Shown: in pieces, positions 11,322 through 21,539 of the stretch
Position numbering within the stretch: position 1 is the first letter of the stretch
Layout: each line of letters starts with the position of its first letter
Assembly: GCA_013289695.1 (NCBI GenBank)
Contig: JABCZK010000004.1
Location: 62,001-126,000 of the forward strand
Length of the DNA: 64,000 nt
Direction: 5' to 3'
Source of the DNA: Acidobacteriota bacterium
Lineage (GTDB): Bacteria > Acidobacteriota > Terriglobia > Acidiferrales > UBA7541
Translations under genes and position numbers: made by a program
The notes under the pieces: model-generated
Database searches by the model: none
Seen by the model: only the letters and a program-made list of their open reading frames with translations
What the model was told of the DNA's origin: nothing

Positions 11322-11897
11322 AGCGGGTGAGTCGGATGGTCGCCGGTTTGCGTCTCGCAAGAAACGCAGGCGGGAGGAAAGTCCGGACTCCGATAGTCCT
11401 CAGCTCGCAAGAGTGTCGGACTACAGGGCGACGCGCCTGGTAACGCCAGGGGGTTGTCGTGAGAGCCCTTCGATGCTGCCGCTGGCAGCTTCTCAGGATC
11501 TTGCGACGGCTACGGAAAGTGCCACAGAAAATTAAACCGCCGGTGATGCTATCGCCTCGGCGGCAGGACTGCGGGAAACCACTGCCCTGCCTGTTTCGGC
11601 GCAGCGCATTTGGCAAGGGTGAAAAGGTGGGGTAAGAGCCCACCGCCCGGGTGGCAACATCCGGGGCACGGAAAACCCCGCGTGGAGCAAGGCCAAATAG
11701 GAGGGGAGGGCTGGCCCAGCCCGTATGCAACGCGCTCGAAGGAGCAAATTGCTGCGACCCTCGGGTAGGCTGCTCGAGTCCCAGAGCGATCCGGGACCTA
11801 GAGGAATGATCATCGCGCTAAGCCATCGGTAATCTCAACGCAAGTTGGGGCGAACGATAGCGAAGCACACAGAATCCGGCTTACAGACTTGCCCGCT
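11322..11897 (+). ncRNA. rnpB: RNase P RNA, A-type-like, enlarged
   Basis: Catalytic RNA that trims tRNA 5' leaders with the RnpA protein. Universal conserved segments are present in order: GAGGAAAGTCCGGACTCC (CR-I) near the 5' end, GCCTGGTAACGCCAGGGGG, ACAGAAAA with TTAAACCGCC, GGTAAGAGCCCACCG, AGCAAGGCCAAATAGG and a final ACAGAATCCGGCTTA. The ends are set by a 12-base-pair P1 helix: AGCGGGTGAGTC (11322-11333) pairs with GACTTGCCCGCT (11886-11897), with two wobble pairs. At 576 nt it is well above the usual 350-400 nt. Compared with the E. coli RNA the extra sequence is spread over the region after CR-I, the P12 region, the P16/P17 region and the region before the 3' strand. The long open frames on the opposite strand here are shadows. 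Confidence 0.95.
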
Positions 11898-11997
11898 AAA
11901 GTTTCTGTTTGCCGGCCCCGGCTCGGCATTTCGCCGCGGGATCAAGGTTGAGCCGGGAACTGCGCCCGCTCAGACGCTTGGCCGGAACCCCAGCTCA

Positions 11998-13497
<1,500 letters not shown>

Positions 13498-13605
13498 CCC
13501 AACCCCTCGCACGCGCAAACCCGCAGGTCAGAAGCACACCCCAGCACAGCGCGCGATCGAAATCCATCCAGCGCATCCAGCAAAAAACAACGCCGCGCAG
13601 CCGCT

Positions 13606-14343
13606 CTACCGAACGCGCATCCGCAGTTCCGGTTTGTGTACGTAAAAATGCAGGAAGGTTTCGCAAATATTCCAGGCCAGATTCGCGGCTTCAGGATGGT
13701 AGCTAGTGCGCGCGTTGCAGAAAAACCCATGGTCCGCATCCGAAATCTCCACATTCAGATAAGGCTTGGCCAGCCGCTTGCATTCGTCAATCACGGCGCG
13801 AATCTGGTCAACGCCAATATGCTTGTCGCGCCCGCCCCAAAAGAACAACATCGGCGCATGCAAGCTCGCGACCTGCGGCAGCAGCGCCGGCGCAATCCCG
13901 CCTCCATAGAACGAAATCGCCGCCTGCAAGGGAACGGTTGCATTCGCCAAAAACGAAGCGCGCCCTCCCATGCAAAACCCAATGCTTGCGATCGATTGCT
14001 TCCGCACCTGCGGATCGCCGAGCAGCCAATCGTAAGCCGCGCGAATATCCTGAGTCAGCCCCTCGACGCTCATCGCCTGCATGTGTGGCACGGCGGAAGA
14101 GAAGTCGGCGTAGTTGCCTTCGAACCCCACCGCCGTGCGATGAAACAATTCCGGCGCAATCGCCACTACCCCCGCGCGCGCAAACCGCTCGGTCACTTCG
14201 CGAATGTGCGCGTTCACCCCGTACGCTTCTTGAAACACCAGCAGTCCCGGATGCACGGAGCTGTCCGCAGGACGCGCCACACAAGCGTTCATCGTGCTGC
14301 CGTCAGCCACGTGCAGCACAGCTTCCTGCGTTACAATCTGCAT
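13606..14343 (-). CDS. Dienelactone hydrolase family protein
   Basis: Alpha/beta hydrolase of 245 residues. The triad of the family is intact: Cys124 in GFCMGG, Asp173 in GGRDKHIG and His205 in ADHGFF. Glu39 in FQEAYG corresponds to the glutamate that holds the resting cysteine in dienelactone hydrolase. The ATG at 14343 has GAGG about 12 bases upstream. There are no chlorocatechol pathway genes nearby, so the physiological substrate is unknown and may be a general carboxylic ester or lactone. A 10-bp palindrome CGAGCGCTCG at 14396-14405 lies in the upstream region. Confidence 0.9.
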   Translation of the reverse strand: MQIVTQEAVLHVADGSTMNACVARPADSSVHPGLLVFQEAYGVNAHIREVTERFARAGVVAIAPELFHRTAVGFEGNYADFSSAVPHMQAMSVEGLTQDIRAAYDWLLGDPQVRKQSIASIGFCMGGRASFLANATVPLQAAISFYGGGIAPALLPQVASLHAPMLFFWGGRDKHIGVDQIRAVIDECKRLAKPYLNVEISDADHGFFCNARTSYHPEAANLAWNICETFLHFYVHKPELRMRVR

Positions 14344-14524
14344 CACCAGTGGACCTCTCGATTGCGCCTCGCGCCGAAGTCCCATAGGATAATCGCGAGC
14401 GCTCGAAATAGGAAACGATGTTTGCGCCGAGCGCCGCCCATAACGCCGCTCTCAGCCGCGCCGCTCGGATTAAGGGAATCGCGCCGGTCGTGCGCGGCAT
14501 CCAAAGCATGCGGAGGACACAAAC

Positions 14525-15655
14525 ATGAGCTTGACTGACTACGTAACGCTCGGCCGTTCCGGATTGCGCGTAAGCCCGCTGTCGCTGGGTACGATGACGT
14601 TCGGCACCGAATGGGGCTGGGGCAGCGACGAACCTCAAGCCCGCGAAATTTTTGACCGCTACACCGATCAGGGCGGCAACTTCGTGGACACCGCGAACCT
14701 GTACACCCTGGGCAAAAGTGAACAAATGCTCGGCAAATTCATCGTGGACAAGAAACTCCGCGATCGCGTGGTCCTCGCGACGAAGTTCACTTTCAACCAG
14801 GAACCGGGAAATCCAAACGCGGGCGGCAACGGCCGCAAAAATATCTACCAATCTCTCGAAGCTTCGCTGCGCAGGCTGCAAACCGATTACATTGACCTCT
14901 ACTGGCTCCACGCCTGGGACACCATCACTCCCGTCGAAGAAGTCCTGGCTACGCTGAACGATCTCGTGCGCGACGGCAAAATTCGCTACTACGGATTTTC
15001 AGACACGCCCGCATGGTACGTCGCCCGCGCGCAAACACTCGCCGAAAAGGACAGCAAGGCGCCGCTGATCGCGCTGCAACTCGAATATTCACTGGTCGAG
15101 AGAAATATCGAACGCGAACACATCCCGGTCGCGCAGGAGTTGGGCATCGCCGTCTGCCCCTGGAGCCCTCTTGCCGGCGGTTTCCTCACCGGAAAATACA
15201 CGCGCGAAGGAAATTCCGGCACGGGCAAAGGCCGCCTGGAAACCACTAAAGCCTCAGGCAATCCCGCATTCGACAAATTCAACGAACGCAATTGGAAAAT
15301 CCACGAAGCTCTGGTGGCTGTGGCGAAACAAATCAACAAGCCGCCCGCGCAGGTCGCCTTGAACTGGGTGATCACGCAGCCTGGCGTCACTTCCACCATT
15401 ATCGGCGCCACAAAAATCGCTCAGCTCAACGACAACCTGCAAGCCGCGGAAATCTCGATTCCGCCGGACCTGCGCAAGCGCCTCGACGCAGTCTCCGCGC
15501 CCGAAGCCATACATCCCTACATTTTCTTTAGCGGCGGCATCCAGTCCATGGTCAACGGCGGCACATCGGTCAGAAGTTGGGCGCCAGCTCACGTTAGCGG
15601 GGCGCCGGCCGCGCCTCTCGCAATTGCGAAAGCGAACGCCGCCACCGAGAAATAA
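14525..15655 (+). CDS. Aldo/keto reductase
   Basis: NADPH-dependent oxidoreductase of the AKR superfamily, 376 residues including a C-terminal tail of about 30 residues. The catalytic Asp-Tyr-Lys-His set is visible as FVDTANLY, LATKFTF and DLYWLHAWD. The C-terminal cofactor-binding region has the STIIGATKIAQLNDNL pattern. The ATG at 14525 follows GGAGG at a good distance. It is followed after 16 bases by the MBL-fold gene and probably shares its transcript. Confidence 0.94.
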   Translation: MSLTDYVTLGRSGLRVSPLSLGTMTFGTEWGWGSDEPQAREIFDRYTDQGGNFVDTANLYTLGKSEQMLGKFIVDKKLRDRVVLATKFTFNQEPGNPNAGGNGRKNIYQSLEASLRRLQTDYIDLYWLHAWDTITPVEEVLATLNDLVRDGKIRYYGFSDTPAWYVARAQTLAEKDSKAPLIALQLEYSLVERNIEREHIPVAQELGIAVCPWSPLAGGFLTGKYTREGNSGTGKGRLETTKASGNPAFDKFNERNWKIHEALVAVAKQINKPPAQVALNWVITQPGVTSTIIGATKIAQLNDNLQAAEISIPPDLRKRLDAVSAPEAIHPYIFFSGGIQSMVNGGTSVRSWAPAHVSGAPAAPLAIAKANAATEK

Positions 15656-15671
15656 CGCAACCCGACCAGAG

Positions 15672-16649
15672 ATGCCATTTTATAGCGGACCGATCTCCGA
15701 TCATTTCGACGGCGAGCATTTTTACAATCCGCGCGACGGTGCAACAATGCACGGCACCGGGAGCGTGGCCAAATGGTTGCTCACTCGCAGACCCGCACGC
15801 TGGCGCAAATGGATTGACGCGTCGGCAGGTCCCACTCCGCCCGAACGTGTCAACGACGGAAAAATCCGCGCCACGTTCGTCGGACACTCCAGCGTTTTAA
15901 TCCAGCTCGAAGGTCTGAACGTTCTCTGCGATCCCATTTGGTCAAATCGCGCTAGCCCGCTCTCTTGGATAGGGCCGCCGCGCCACCGCGCGCCCGGAAT
16001 CCAGTTCAACCAACTTCCCACAATTGATCTGGTTCTGCAGAGCCACGACCACTACGATCATTTTGATGTCCCCACGCTGCGGCGCATCGCGACCGAGTGG
16101 GGTCCGGATTTTGCTGTCCCGCTCGGCGTGCGCGCGCGCCTCACCTCCCAAAGCCTCGCGCGCGATTCTCAAATTCAGGAAATGGATTGGTGGGAATCCG
16201 CGGACGCCTTCGACAAGATCCGCGTGACCGCTGTTCCCGCCCGGCATTTTTCTGGTAGAGGACTGCGCGATCGCAATCGCACTCTATGGTGCGGCTACGT
16301 GATCGAAAGCGCCTCCGGCACAATTTATTTCGCGGGAGACACTGCCTACGGCTCGCATTTCGCCGCAATCCGCGAGCGCTTCCCGGAAATCCGCCTCGCA
16401 TTCCTCCCTATCGGCGCCTATCGTCCGCAATGGTTTATGGGCCCCGTGCATATATCCCCGCAAGACGCGGTCCGAGCGCACAAAGAGGTAGGAGCGGCCA
16501 CAAGCATCGCGATTCACTTCGGCACATTTCGCTTGGCCGACGACGGCGAACAAGAGCCGGTGACCGAACTCCAGCGCGCCCTGAACCGCGAAAAATCCGC
16601 CCACCGTTTTTGGGTCCTAGACGCAGGGGAGGGAAGAGACATCCCCTAA
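15672..16649 (+). CDS. MBL-fold metal-dependent hydrolase (NAPE-PLD-like)
   Basis: 325 residues. The SHDHYDHFD motif is the HxHxDH metal-binding signature of metallo-beta-lactamase-fold enzymes. Later motifs GDTAY, LPIGAY and AIHFGTF match the N-acyl-phosphatidylethanolamine phospholipase D / UlaG-like branch. The N-terminus (HFDGEHFYNP) is also characteristic of that branch. The start is the ATG at 15672, just after the aldo/keto reductase stop. It could act on phospholipid or lactone-like substrates; the sequence does not say which. Confidence 0.88.
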   Translation: MPFYSGPISDHFDGEHFYNPRDGATMHGTGSVAKWLLTRRPARWRKWIDASAGPTPPERVNDGKIRATFVGHSSVLIQLEGLNVLCDPIWSNRASPLSWIGPPRHRAPGIQFNQLPTIDLVLQSHDHYDHFDVPTLRRIATEWGPDFAVPLGVRARLTSQSLARDSQIQEMDWWESADAFDKIRVTAVPARHFSGRGLRDRNRTLWCGYVIESASGTIYFAGDTAYGSHFAAIRERFPEIRLAFLPIGAYRPQWFMGPVHISPQDAVRAHKEVGAATSIAIHFGTFRLADDGEQEPVTELQRALNREKSAHRFWVLDAGEGRDIP

Positions 16650-16755
16650 TCAGCTTTTTTAGTGGCGGTCTTGACGCCGAAGGCCTTCGCCGTTGCCTTA
16701 CCTGAGAACGCCGATCTCCTGATTGGCGATCCGCACCGCAATCTCAAACTGCGTC

Positions 16756-17415
16756 CTACCTTTCCCCCACCACCACTGCATCAAAAAATAATCCCAACAA
16801 ATGGCGTATCTCCGCGTCCGACAACGAACTCGAATCCACCAAATGCTCCAGCAACATCGCATGAGAAAAAGCGCCCAAAGCCGTAGCCGCAGCCACGCTC
16901 GAAATCGGCAAAGACCGCCCGAGCGACCTCATCACGCGCCGCAAAATATCCCCGCCGCAAGACCGCAAGCCTCTCTGCCGCGCCCGCAACCGCGCATGGG
17001 CTTCCGGATGCCTCACTGCAAAAAGTTTGAACTCAAGCGATAGCAACGCCAGCCGCCGGTCCTGCGCAATCTGCGCGTAATGCTCGCGCAATGCCCGCAA
17101 ACGCTGTTGCGGATTGTCGTGCCGACCCAACAATACATCCACCTCCGAAATTCGCTGCGCCACCCACTGCTCCAGCAGCGCGAAAAAAATATCCTCTTTG
17201 CTGTCAAAGTTCGCGTAGAACGCTCCGCGCGTATACCCCGCCCGCGCCGCAATATCCTCCAGCCGCGCTGCCTCATACCCATCGCGCGCAAATGTCTGCT
17301 CCGCCGCCAGCAACAGTTTCCGCCGAGTCGCCGCCGTGCGCGCCTGCTGACGGGACGTCGCGAGAGTTGCAGTGTTTTTGCGGCGGGCCGATGAGGCAAT
17401 CGAAGGGATGTTCAT
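16756..17415 (-). CDS. TetR-family transcriptional regulator
   Basis: 219 residues. The N-terminal TetR helix-turn-helix spans about residues 30-75 (TFARDGYEAA, GYTRGAFYANFDSKEDIF). The C-terminal ligand domain is TetR_C-like. The first 20-30 residues are basic and low in complexity. It is divergent from the DHA2 exporter and a 14-bp palindrome sits between them, so it most likely represses the exporter and itself until an exported drug binds. Confidence 0.93.
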   Translation of the reverse strand: MNIPSIASSARRKNTATLATSRQQARTAATRRKLLLAAEQTFARDGYEAARLEDIAARAGYTRGAFYANFDSKEDIFFALLEQWVAQRISEVDVLLGRHDNPQQRLRALREHYAQIAQDRRLALLSLEFKLFAVRHPEAHARLRARQRGLRSCGGDILRRVMRSLGRSLPISSVAAATALGAFSHAMLLEHLVDSSSLSDAEIRHLLGLFFDAVVVGER

Positions 17416-17444
17416 GGTTTGGGTTCTCTCACACTTCTCAATGC

Positions 17445-17475
17445 TTTACAACATACATACATGCATGTATATGAT
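17445..17475 (+). promoter_or_regulatory. Exporter promoter with embedded TetR operator palindrome
   Basis: A perfect 14-bp palindrome ATACATGCATGTAT (17457-17470) lies between a -35-like TTTACA (17445-17450) and a -10-like TATATG/TATGAT (17468-17475). A repressor bound here would block polymerase. The palindrome also lies 42 bases upstream of the regulator start, so it could control both genes. Confidence 0.6.
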
Positions 17476-17507
17476 AGGTTATCCACACACCCAAGCAAAG
17501 GTGATTC

Positions 17508-19118
17508 CTGGCTACTGCCACCCTAACCGCTGACTCATCCTTCGATGTCGCCGCCTGGCGCCCCCGCCACAATCCGTGGCTCATTGCCCTGACGGTCACC
17601 CTCGCCACCTTTATGGAAGTTCTCGATACCTCCATCGCCAACGTCGCCCTGCCGCATATCGCCGGCTCTCTCGGCGCCAGCTCCGACGAATCCACCTGGG
17701 TGCTCACCAGCTATCTGGTCTCCAACGCCATCATCCTGCCCATCAGCGCCTGGCTTGCCACGCGCATGGGCCGTAAACGCTTCTACATGACCTGCGTCGC
17801 GCTCTTCGCCGGCAGCAGTTTCCTCTGCGGCCTCGCTCCCAGTCTCGGCATGTTGATTTTCTTCCGCGTCCTGCAAGGCGCCGGCGGCGGAGGCCTGCAA
17901 CCCAGCGAACAAGCCATCCTCGCCGACACTTTTTCGCTCTCGAAACGAGGCATGGCCTTCGCCGTGTACGGAATGGCTGTGGTAGTCGCTCCCGCAATCG
18001 GTCCCACGATCGGCGGATGGATCACCGACAATTACAGCTGGCGCTGGATTTTTTACATCAACGTCCCCATTAGCCTCATCTCTCTGTATCTCACCCACCG
18101 CCTCGTGGAAGACCCGCCCTACCTCAAAATTGAAAAAGAACGCCGCAAAGGCATTCGCGTTGATTACATGGGCCTCGGACTGGTCGCGCTCGGAATCGGC
18201 AGCTTGCAGCTGGTTCTCGATAAAGGCCAGGAAGCCGACTGGTTTTCCTCGCACTGGATCACCGCGCTACTCGTGCTATCAATCATCCTCCTGGTGACCT
18301 GGGTCATCTGGGAATGGCACCACGACCATCCCATCGTTGAGCTGAAGCTGCTGAGAAAACGCAATTTCGCCACCGCCATGTTTTTCATGTTCGTTCTCGG
18401 CGCCGTCTTGTACGGCACCACGGTCTTGATCCCGCAGTACCTGCAACTCTTAATGGGCTACTCCGCCGTCAGCGCAGGAGAAGCCCTCGCCGGCGGCGGT
18501 TTCATCATGATGCTAATGATGCCGCTCTCCGGCTTTCTCGTCTCAAAAATGGACCAGCGCATCCTGATGTCCATCGGATTTGCCACCACGGCGGCCTCGC
18601 TCTATTACATGACCACCCATCTCACCCTGGGAATGGATTTCCGCACCGCCGCCATGCTCCGTGTCTATCAGGTGGCCGGCCTCGCCTTCATCTTCGTGCC
18701 ATCGAACGTGCTTTCCTACGTGGACGTGCCGCCCGAAAAAAATAATCAAATCTCCAGCATGATCAGCTTCATTCGCAATATCGGCGGCAGCATCGGCATC
18801 GCGCTGCTCGCCACTTTCATCACTCGCGGCACCCAGCAACGCCAAACCTATCTATCCGGCCACATGAACGAAGGCAACCCGCGCTTCCGCCAGATGATTG
18901 ACGGCCTCACAGCCACGCTCCACAGCCAAGGCCTCAGCCCGTCGGACGCCGCGCACCAAGCCTACGCCCGCGCTGCCGCGTTGCTCCAACAGCAAGCCGC
19001 TACGCTAGCCTACACAGACGTCGTCTCCGCCCTGGCAGTCATAGTCGCCTGTCTGGCGCCCCTGTGCTTCATAATGAAGCGCCCGCGCAAAGGCGCAGCA
19101 GCCCCCTCACTACACTAA
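17508..19118 (+). CDS. DHA2-family MFS multidrug exporter (EmrB-like), probable CTG start
   Basis: Proton-driven drug exporter of the 14-helix DHA2 family, 536 residues from a CTG at 17508. The first canonical ATG (17613) falls inside membrane helix 1 (TLATFMEVLDTSIANVALP) and would cut it in half. The in-frame sequence before it reads as a normal family N-terminus (ending WRPRHNPWLIALTV) back to a stop at 17502, and no ATG, GTG or TTG exists in that stretch. The CTG is preceded by AAAGGTGA at proper spacing. Family motifs include GRKRFY after helix 2 and the motif-C-like GPTIGGWI. No partner fusion protein is adjacent. Regulated by the divergent TetR protein. Confidence 0.88.
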   Translation: MATATLTADSSFDVAAWRPRHNPWLIALTVTLATFMEVLDTSIANVALPHIAGSLGASSDESTWVLTSYLVSNAIILPISAWLATRMGRKRFYMTCVALFAGSSFLCGLAPSLGMLIFFRVLQGAGGGGLQPSEQAILADTFSLSKRGMAFAVYGMAVVVAPAIGPTIGGWITDNYSWRWIFYINVPISLISLYLTHRLVEDPPYLKIEKERRKGIRVDYMGLGLVALGIGSLQLVLDKGQEADWFSSHWITALLVLSIILLVTWVIWEWHHDHPIVELKLLRKRNFATAMFFMFVLGAVLYGTTVLIPQYLQLLMGYSAVSAGEALAGGGFIMMLMMPLSGFLVSKMDQRILMSIGFATTAASLYYMTTHLTLGMDFRTAAMLRVYQVAGLAFIFVPSNVLSYVDVPPEKNNQISSMISFIRNIGGSIGIALLATFITRGTQQRQTYLSGHMNEGNPRFRQMIDGLTATLHSQGLSPSDAAHQAYARAAALLQQQAATLAYTDVVSALAVIVACLAPLCFIMKRPRKGAAAPSLH

Positions 19119-19155
19119 TCACGCGCCACGCCGGGCGATCGCCGCGCGCGCCATC

Positions 19156-19713
19156 TCATCTCTTTACAGGCTTGTCGGTCGGGTAAGTAATCCGCAACCC
19201 GCGCACGCGCGCAAACGGCGTAAGTTCGTGAGCCTGCGCACGTGCGACGCTCATGATGTCTTCCACGGGAAACTGGCGAACCAGCAGCGCATCCGCGATC
19301 AACGAACGGTGGCAGCGCCAAGGCACCGCTTCCGCGCACATCATTGCCGTTGGTTTTGTCGCCACCAGCTTTTCCAGGCGCGCCAGCCCCAACTGAAAAT
19401 CCCCGGTCTGCATATAGTCGGCAAAACCGCGGAAGCCGGCGTTATGCCAGCCCAGATTTCTCGAATCCGTTTTGGCGTGCCGCAATCCACCGAGTTTTTT
19501 CAGGTGAACGTAGCCGATGCGAGCCGCGCGCAAATGCCCGGCCAGCGATTCCCGGTTGAATTGCGGATTGTGGCGGGAACGCGGCACGCTGCGAACGTCC
19601 ACAATGCGTTGCACGCCATGTGCCTTCAGAATCTCGATGAATTCCTCGAGCGGCCGGGTGGAATGCCCGACCGTGAAAACCTTTGGTTGTGATTTTTTGC
19701 GGCGTGCGCTCAT
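19156..19713 (-). CDS. DUF488 family protein
   Basis: 185 residues. The N-terminal TVGHSTRPLEEF and VDVRSVPRSRHNPQF segments, and later CAEAVPWRCHRSLIAD, are the conserved features of DUF488, a family of small cytoplasmic proteins of unknown activity. The conserved Cys-x-x-x-x-x-x-x-Cys-His segment suggests a catalytic or metal site. It is convergent with the exporter (37 bases between the stops) and stands alone. Confidence 0.9.
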   Translation of the reverse strand: MSARRKKSQPKVFTVGHSTRPLEEFIEILKAHGVQRIVDVRSVPRSRHNPQFNRESLAGHLRAARIGYVHLKKLGGLRHAKTDSRNLGWHNAGFRGFADYMQTGDFQLGLARLEKLVATKPTAMMCAEAVPWRCHRSLIADALLVRQFPVEDIMSVARAQAHELTPFARVRGLRITYPTDKPVKR

Positions 19714-19887
19714 GCGGTCAGCAACTTCCCATGATTTTCAGCATAATGCTACGACAAAAGGCGCAGGCGGGCGGCGCGGAATTGGCACGGCGATAAATTC
19801 CTTCGGCCCGTGAGCATTCGAAGGGATAATGGTCCCGCTGGCCAGCCGCGAGCCATCCCGCTCGACTCCTGGCGGCTTGAGGAAACC

Positions 19888-20508
19888 ATGACGGAAATAA
19901 GCGCGTTGCTCTGGGACAATGGCGGCGTAATTCTCACCAACGGTTGGGATCGCACTTCGCGCCGCGCGGCCGTCGAAAAATTCCATCTGGATTGGGCCGA
20001 TTTCGAAGACCGCCACGAGTTGATGCTGAACGCGTTCGAGACCGGCCGCGCCACGCTCGACCAATATCTGCGCCGCACAGTTTTCTATCGCGAACGCTCC
20101 TTCACGCCGGAAGATTTCAAGCGGTTCATGTTCGAACAATCCCAGCCGTTCGCGCAGCCGCTGGAATTTTTAGGCCAACTGGTGCAGCCGCAGCGCTACC
20201 TGATGGCCGCGCTGAATAATGAATCGCTCGAGATCAACGAGTACCGGATTCAGAAATTCAATCTGCGCCAGTATTTCCAGTCTTTTTTCAGTTCCTGCTA
20301 TCTAGGCGTGCGCAAACCGGAGGAGCAGATCTACAAGCTGGCGCTGAAAATCTCGCAGCGCGAACCGAACGAATGCGTGTTCATAGACGATCGCGGCTTG
20401 AATCTGGAATGCGCGCGCGAGCTGGGGATGCACACGATTCAGTTTCAAAATCTAGAGCAGTTGCGCAAGGATTTGTCGCAACTAGGAATAAACGCGGCTG
20501 CAAAGTAG
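19888..20508 (+). CDS. HAD-IA family phosphatase
   Basis: 206 residues. The N-terminal motif LLWDNGGVIL provides the nucleophile Asp; the usual second Asp is Gly, as in YihX-type sugar phosphatases. Lys in VRKPEEQIY is motif III and IDDRGLNLECARELGM is motif IV. A helical cap lies between. The ATG at 19888 has GAGGAA four bases upstream; a longer frame from 19810 looks non-coding. It precedes 6-phosphogluconolactonase by 58 bases, so a sugar-phosphate substrate is plausible. Confidence 0.88.
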   Translation: MTEISALLWDNGGVILTNGWDRTSRRAAVEKFHLDWADFEDRHELMLNAFETGRATLDQYLRRTVFYRERSFTPEDFKRFMFEQSQPFAQPLEFLGQLVQPQRYLMAALNNESLEINEYRIQKFNLRQYFQSFFSSCYLGVRKPEEQIYKLALKISQREPNECVFIDDRGLNLECARELGMHTIQFQNLEQLRKDLSQLGINAAAK

Positions 20509-20566
20509 TTTGCAAACGTAAAACGCGAGCAAGCTGGAACGGATAAAAAAAGGAGCGCAGCGCAAG

Positions 20567-21295
20567 ATGAAACTCGATACACGCGTGTTTCCGGATATTG
20601 ACGCGCTCAGCCGCGCGGCGCTCGAAGAATTGCTGCGCGACTTGGACGAAGCCATCCATCAACGCGGCCGCGGCGCAATTGCGCTTTCCGGCGGCCACAC
20701 TCCCGAGAAAATGTACGCAATCTGGGCTGCCAGCGAAAAATATCGCAACGAAACAGACTGGAATCACGTGCACCTCTTTTGGGGCGACGAGCGCTACGTT
20801 CCGCAGGGTGATCCGCTCAGCAACTACCGCATGACGCGCGAGGCCCTGCTATCGCACGTGCCGATTCCCGCCGCCAATGTTCACGCGGCTCCCACGAGTT
20901 TGCCAACGCCCGAACAAGCCGCCGCAGCCTACGACCAGGAATTGCGAAAATTTTTCGGCTCGACCGCGCCCGCGTTCGACGTCACTCTGCTGGGCCTGGG
21001 TCCCGAAGGCCACACCGCTTCGCTTTTTCCGGATTCTCCAGCGCTCGAGGAAAAAAAGCGCTGGGTGGTGCCCGTTCAAGTGGCCGCCGTCCCGCCAAAT
21101 CGCCTGACGTTCACACTTCCAGTGCTGAACTCCAGCCGCAACACATACTTCCTGGTAGCCGGAGAAAACAAGCGTACCATCCTCGCCGCTCTGCGCGCCG
21201 AGCCGGATTCCCGCCCCAGCGCGTACCCCGCCGGACGTATTCGCCCGACGAGTGGCCGAGTGCTATGGTTTCTAGACCAAGCCGCCACCGGATGA
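20567..21295 (+). CDS. pgl: 6-phosphogluconolactonase
   Basis: Hydrolyses 6-phosphogluconolactone in the oxidative pentose phosphate pathway. 242 residues. The motifs ALSGGHTPEKMY, FWGDERYVP, LLGLGPEGHTASLFP and the late GENKRTIL are those of the DevB/Pgl family of the NagB fold. The start is the ATG at 20567 with GGAG upstream. No glucose-6-phosphate dehydrogenase gene is in the window; Pgi is 38 kb away. Confidence 0.95.
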   Translation: MKLDTRVFPDIDALSRAALEELLRDLDEAIHQRGRGAIALSGGHTPEKMYAIWAASEKYRNETDWNHVHLFWGDERYVPQGDPLSNYRMTREALLSHVPIPAANVHAAPTSLPTPEQAAAAYDQELRKFFGSTAPAFDVTLLGLGPEGHTASLFPDSPALEEKKRWVVPVQVAAVPPNRLTFTLPVLNSSRNTYFLVAGENKRTILAALRAEPDSRPSAYPAGRIRPTSGRVLWFLDQAATG

Positions 21296-21539
21296 TCTCG
21301 CGCCAAAATTTCGTGAAGCCTTCCGCGGTTCGCTACGTCTAAATTGTAGCGGAAGTGTATGAGGGCGCTGCGGGTTGAGCCGTATCGGATCGCTTCCGGC
21401 TGGCGCTTAATTATGGCCGATTCTGCGCGTCAGGCTGTAAAATGCAGGGAAATCGCGCACGGAAATTGCCCACAGCTCATGCCCCGATCGTGCTGAGCTA
21501 GTGGATAGCCGAAACTTTTCGCAGCGACCCAAACGAACC

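Noticed and set aside
11266..11730. Minus-strand frame across the 5' half of rnpB
   Set aside because: The region is RNase P RNA by its conserved motifs; the frame has no protein-like features.
16650..16755. Minus-strand frame between the MBL and TetR genes with a Lys/Ala-rich end similar to histone H1-like tails
   Set aside because: Only about 17 codons look histone-like and no start or upstream coding sequence is present. It may be a relic but is not a gene.
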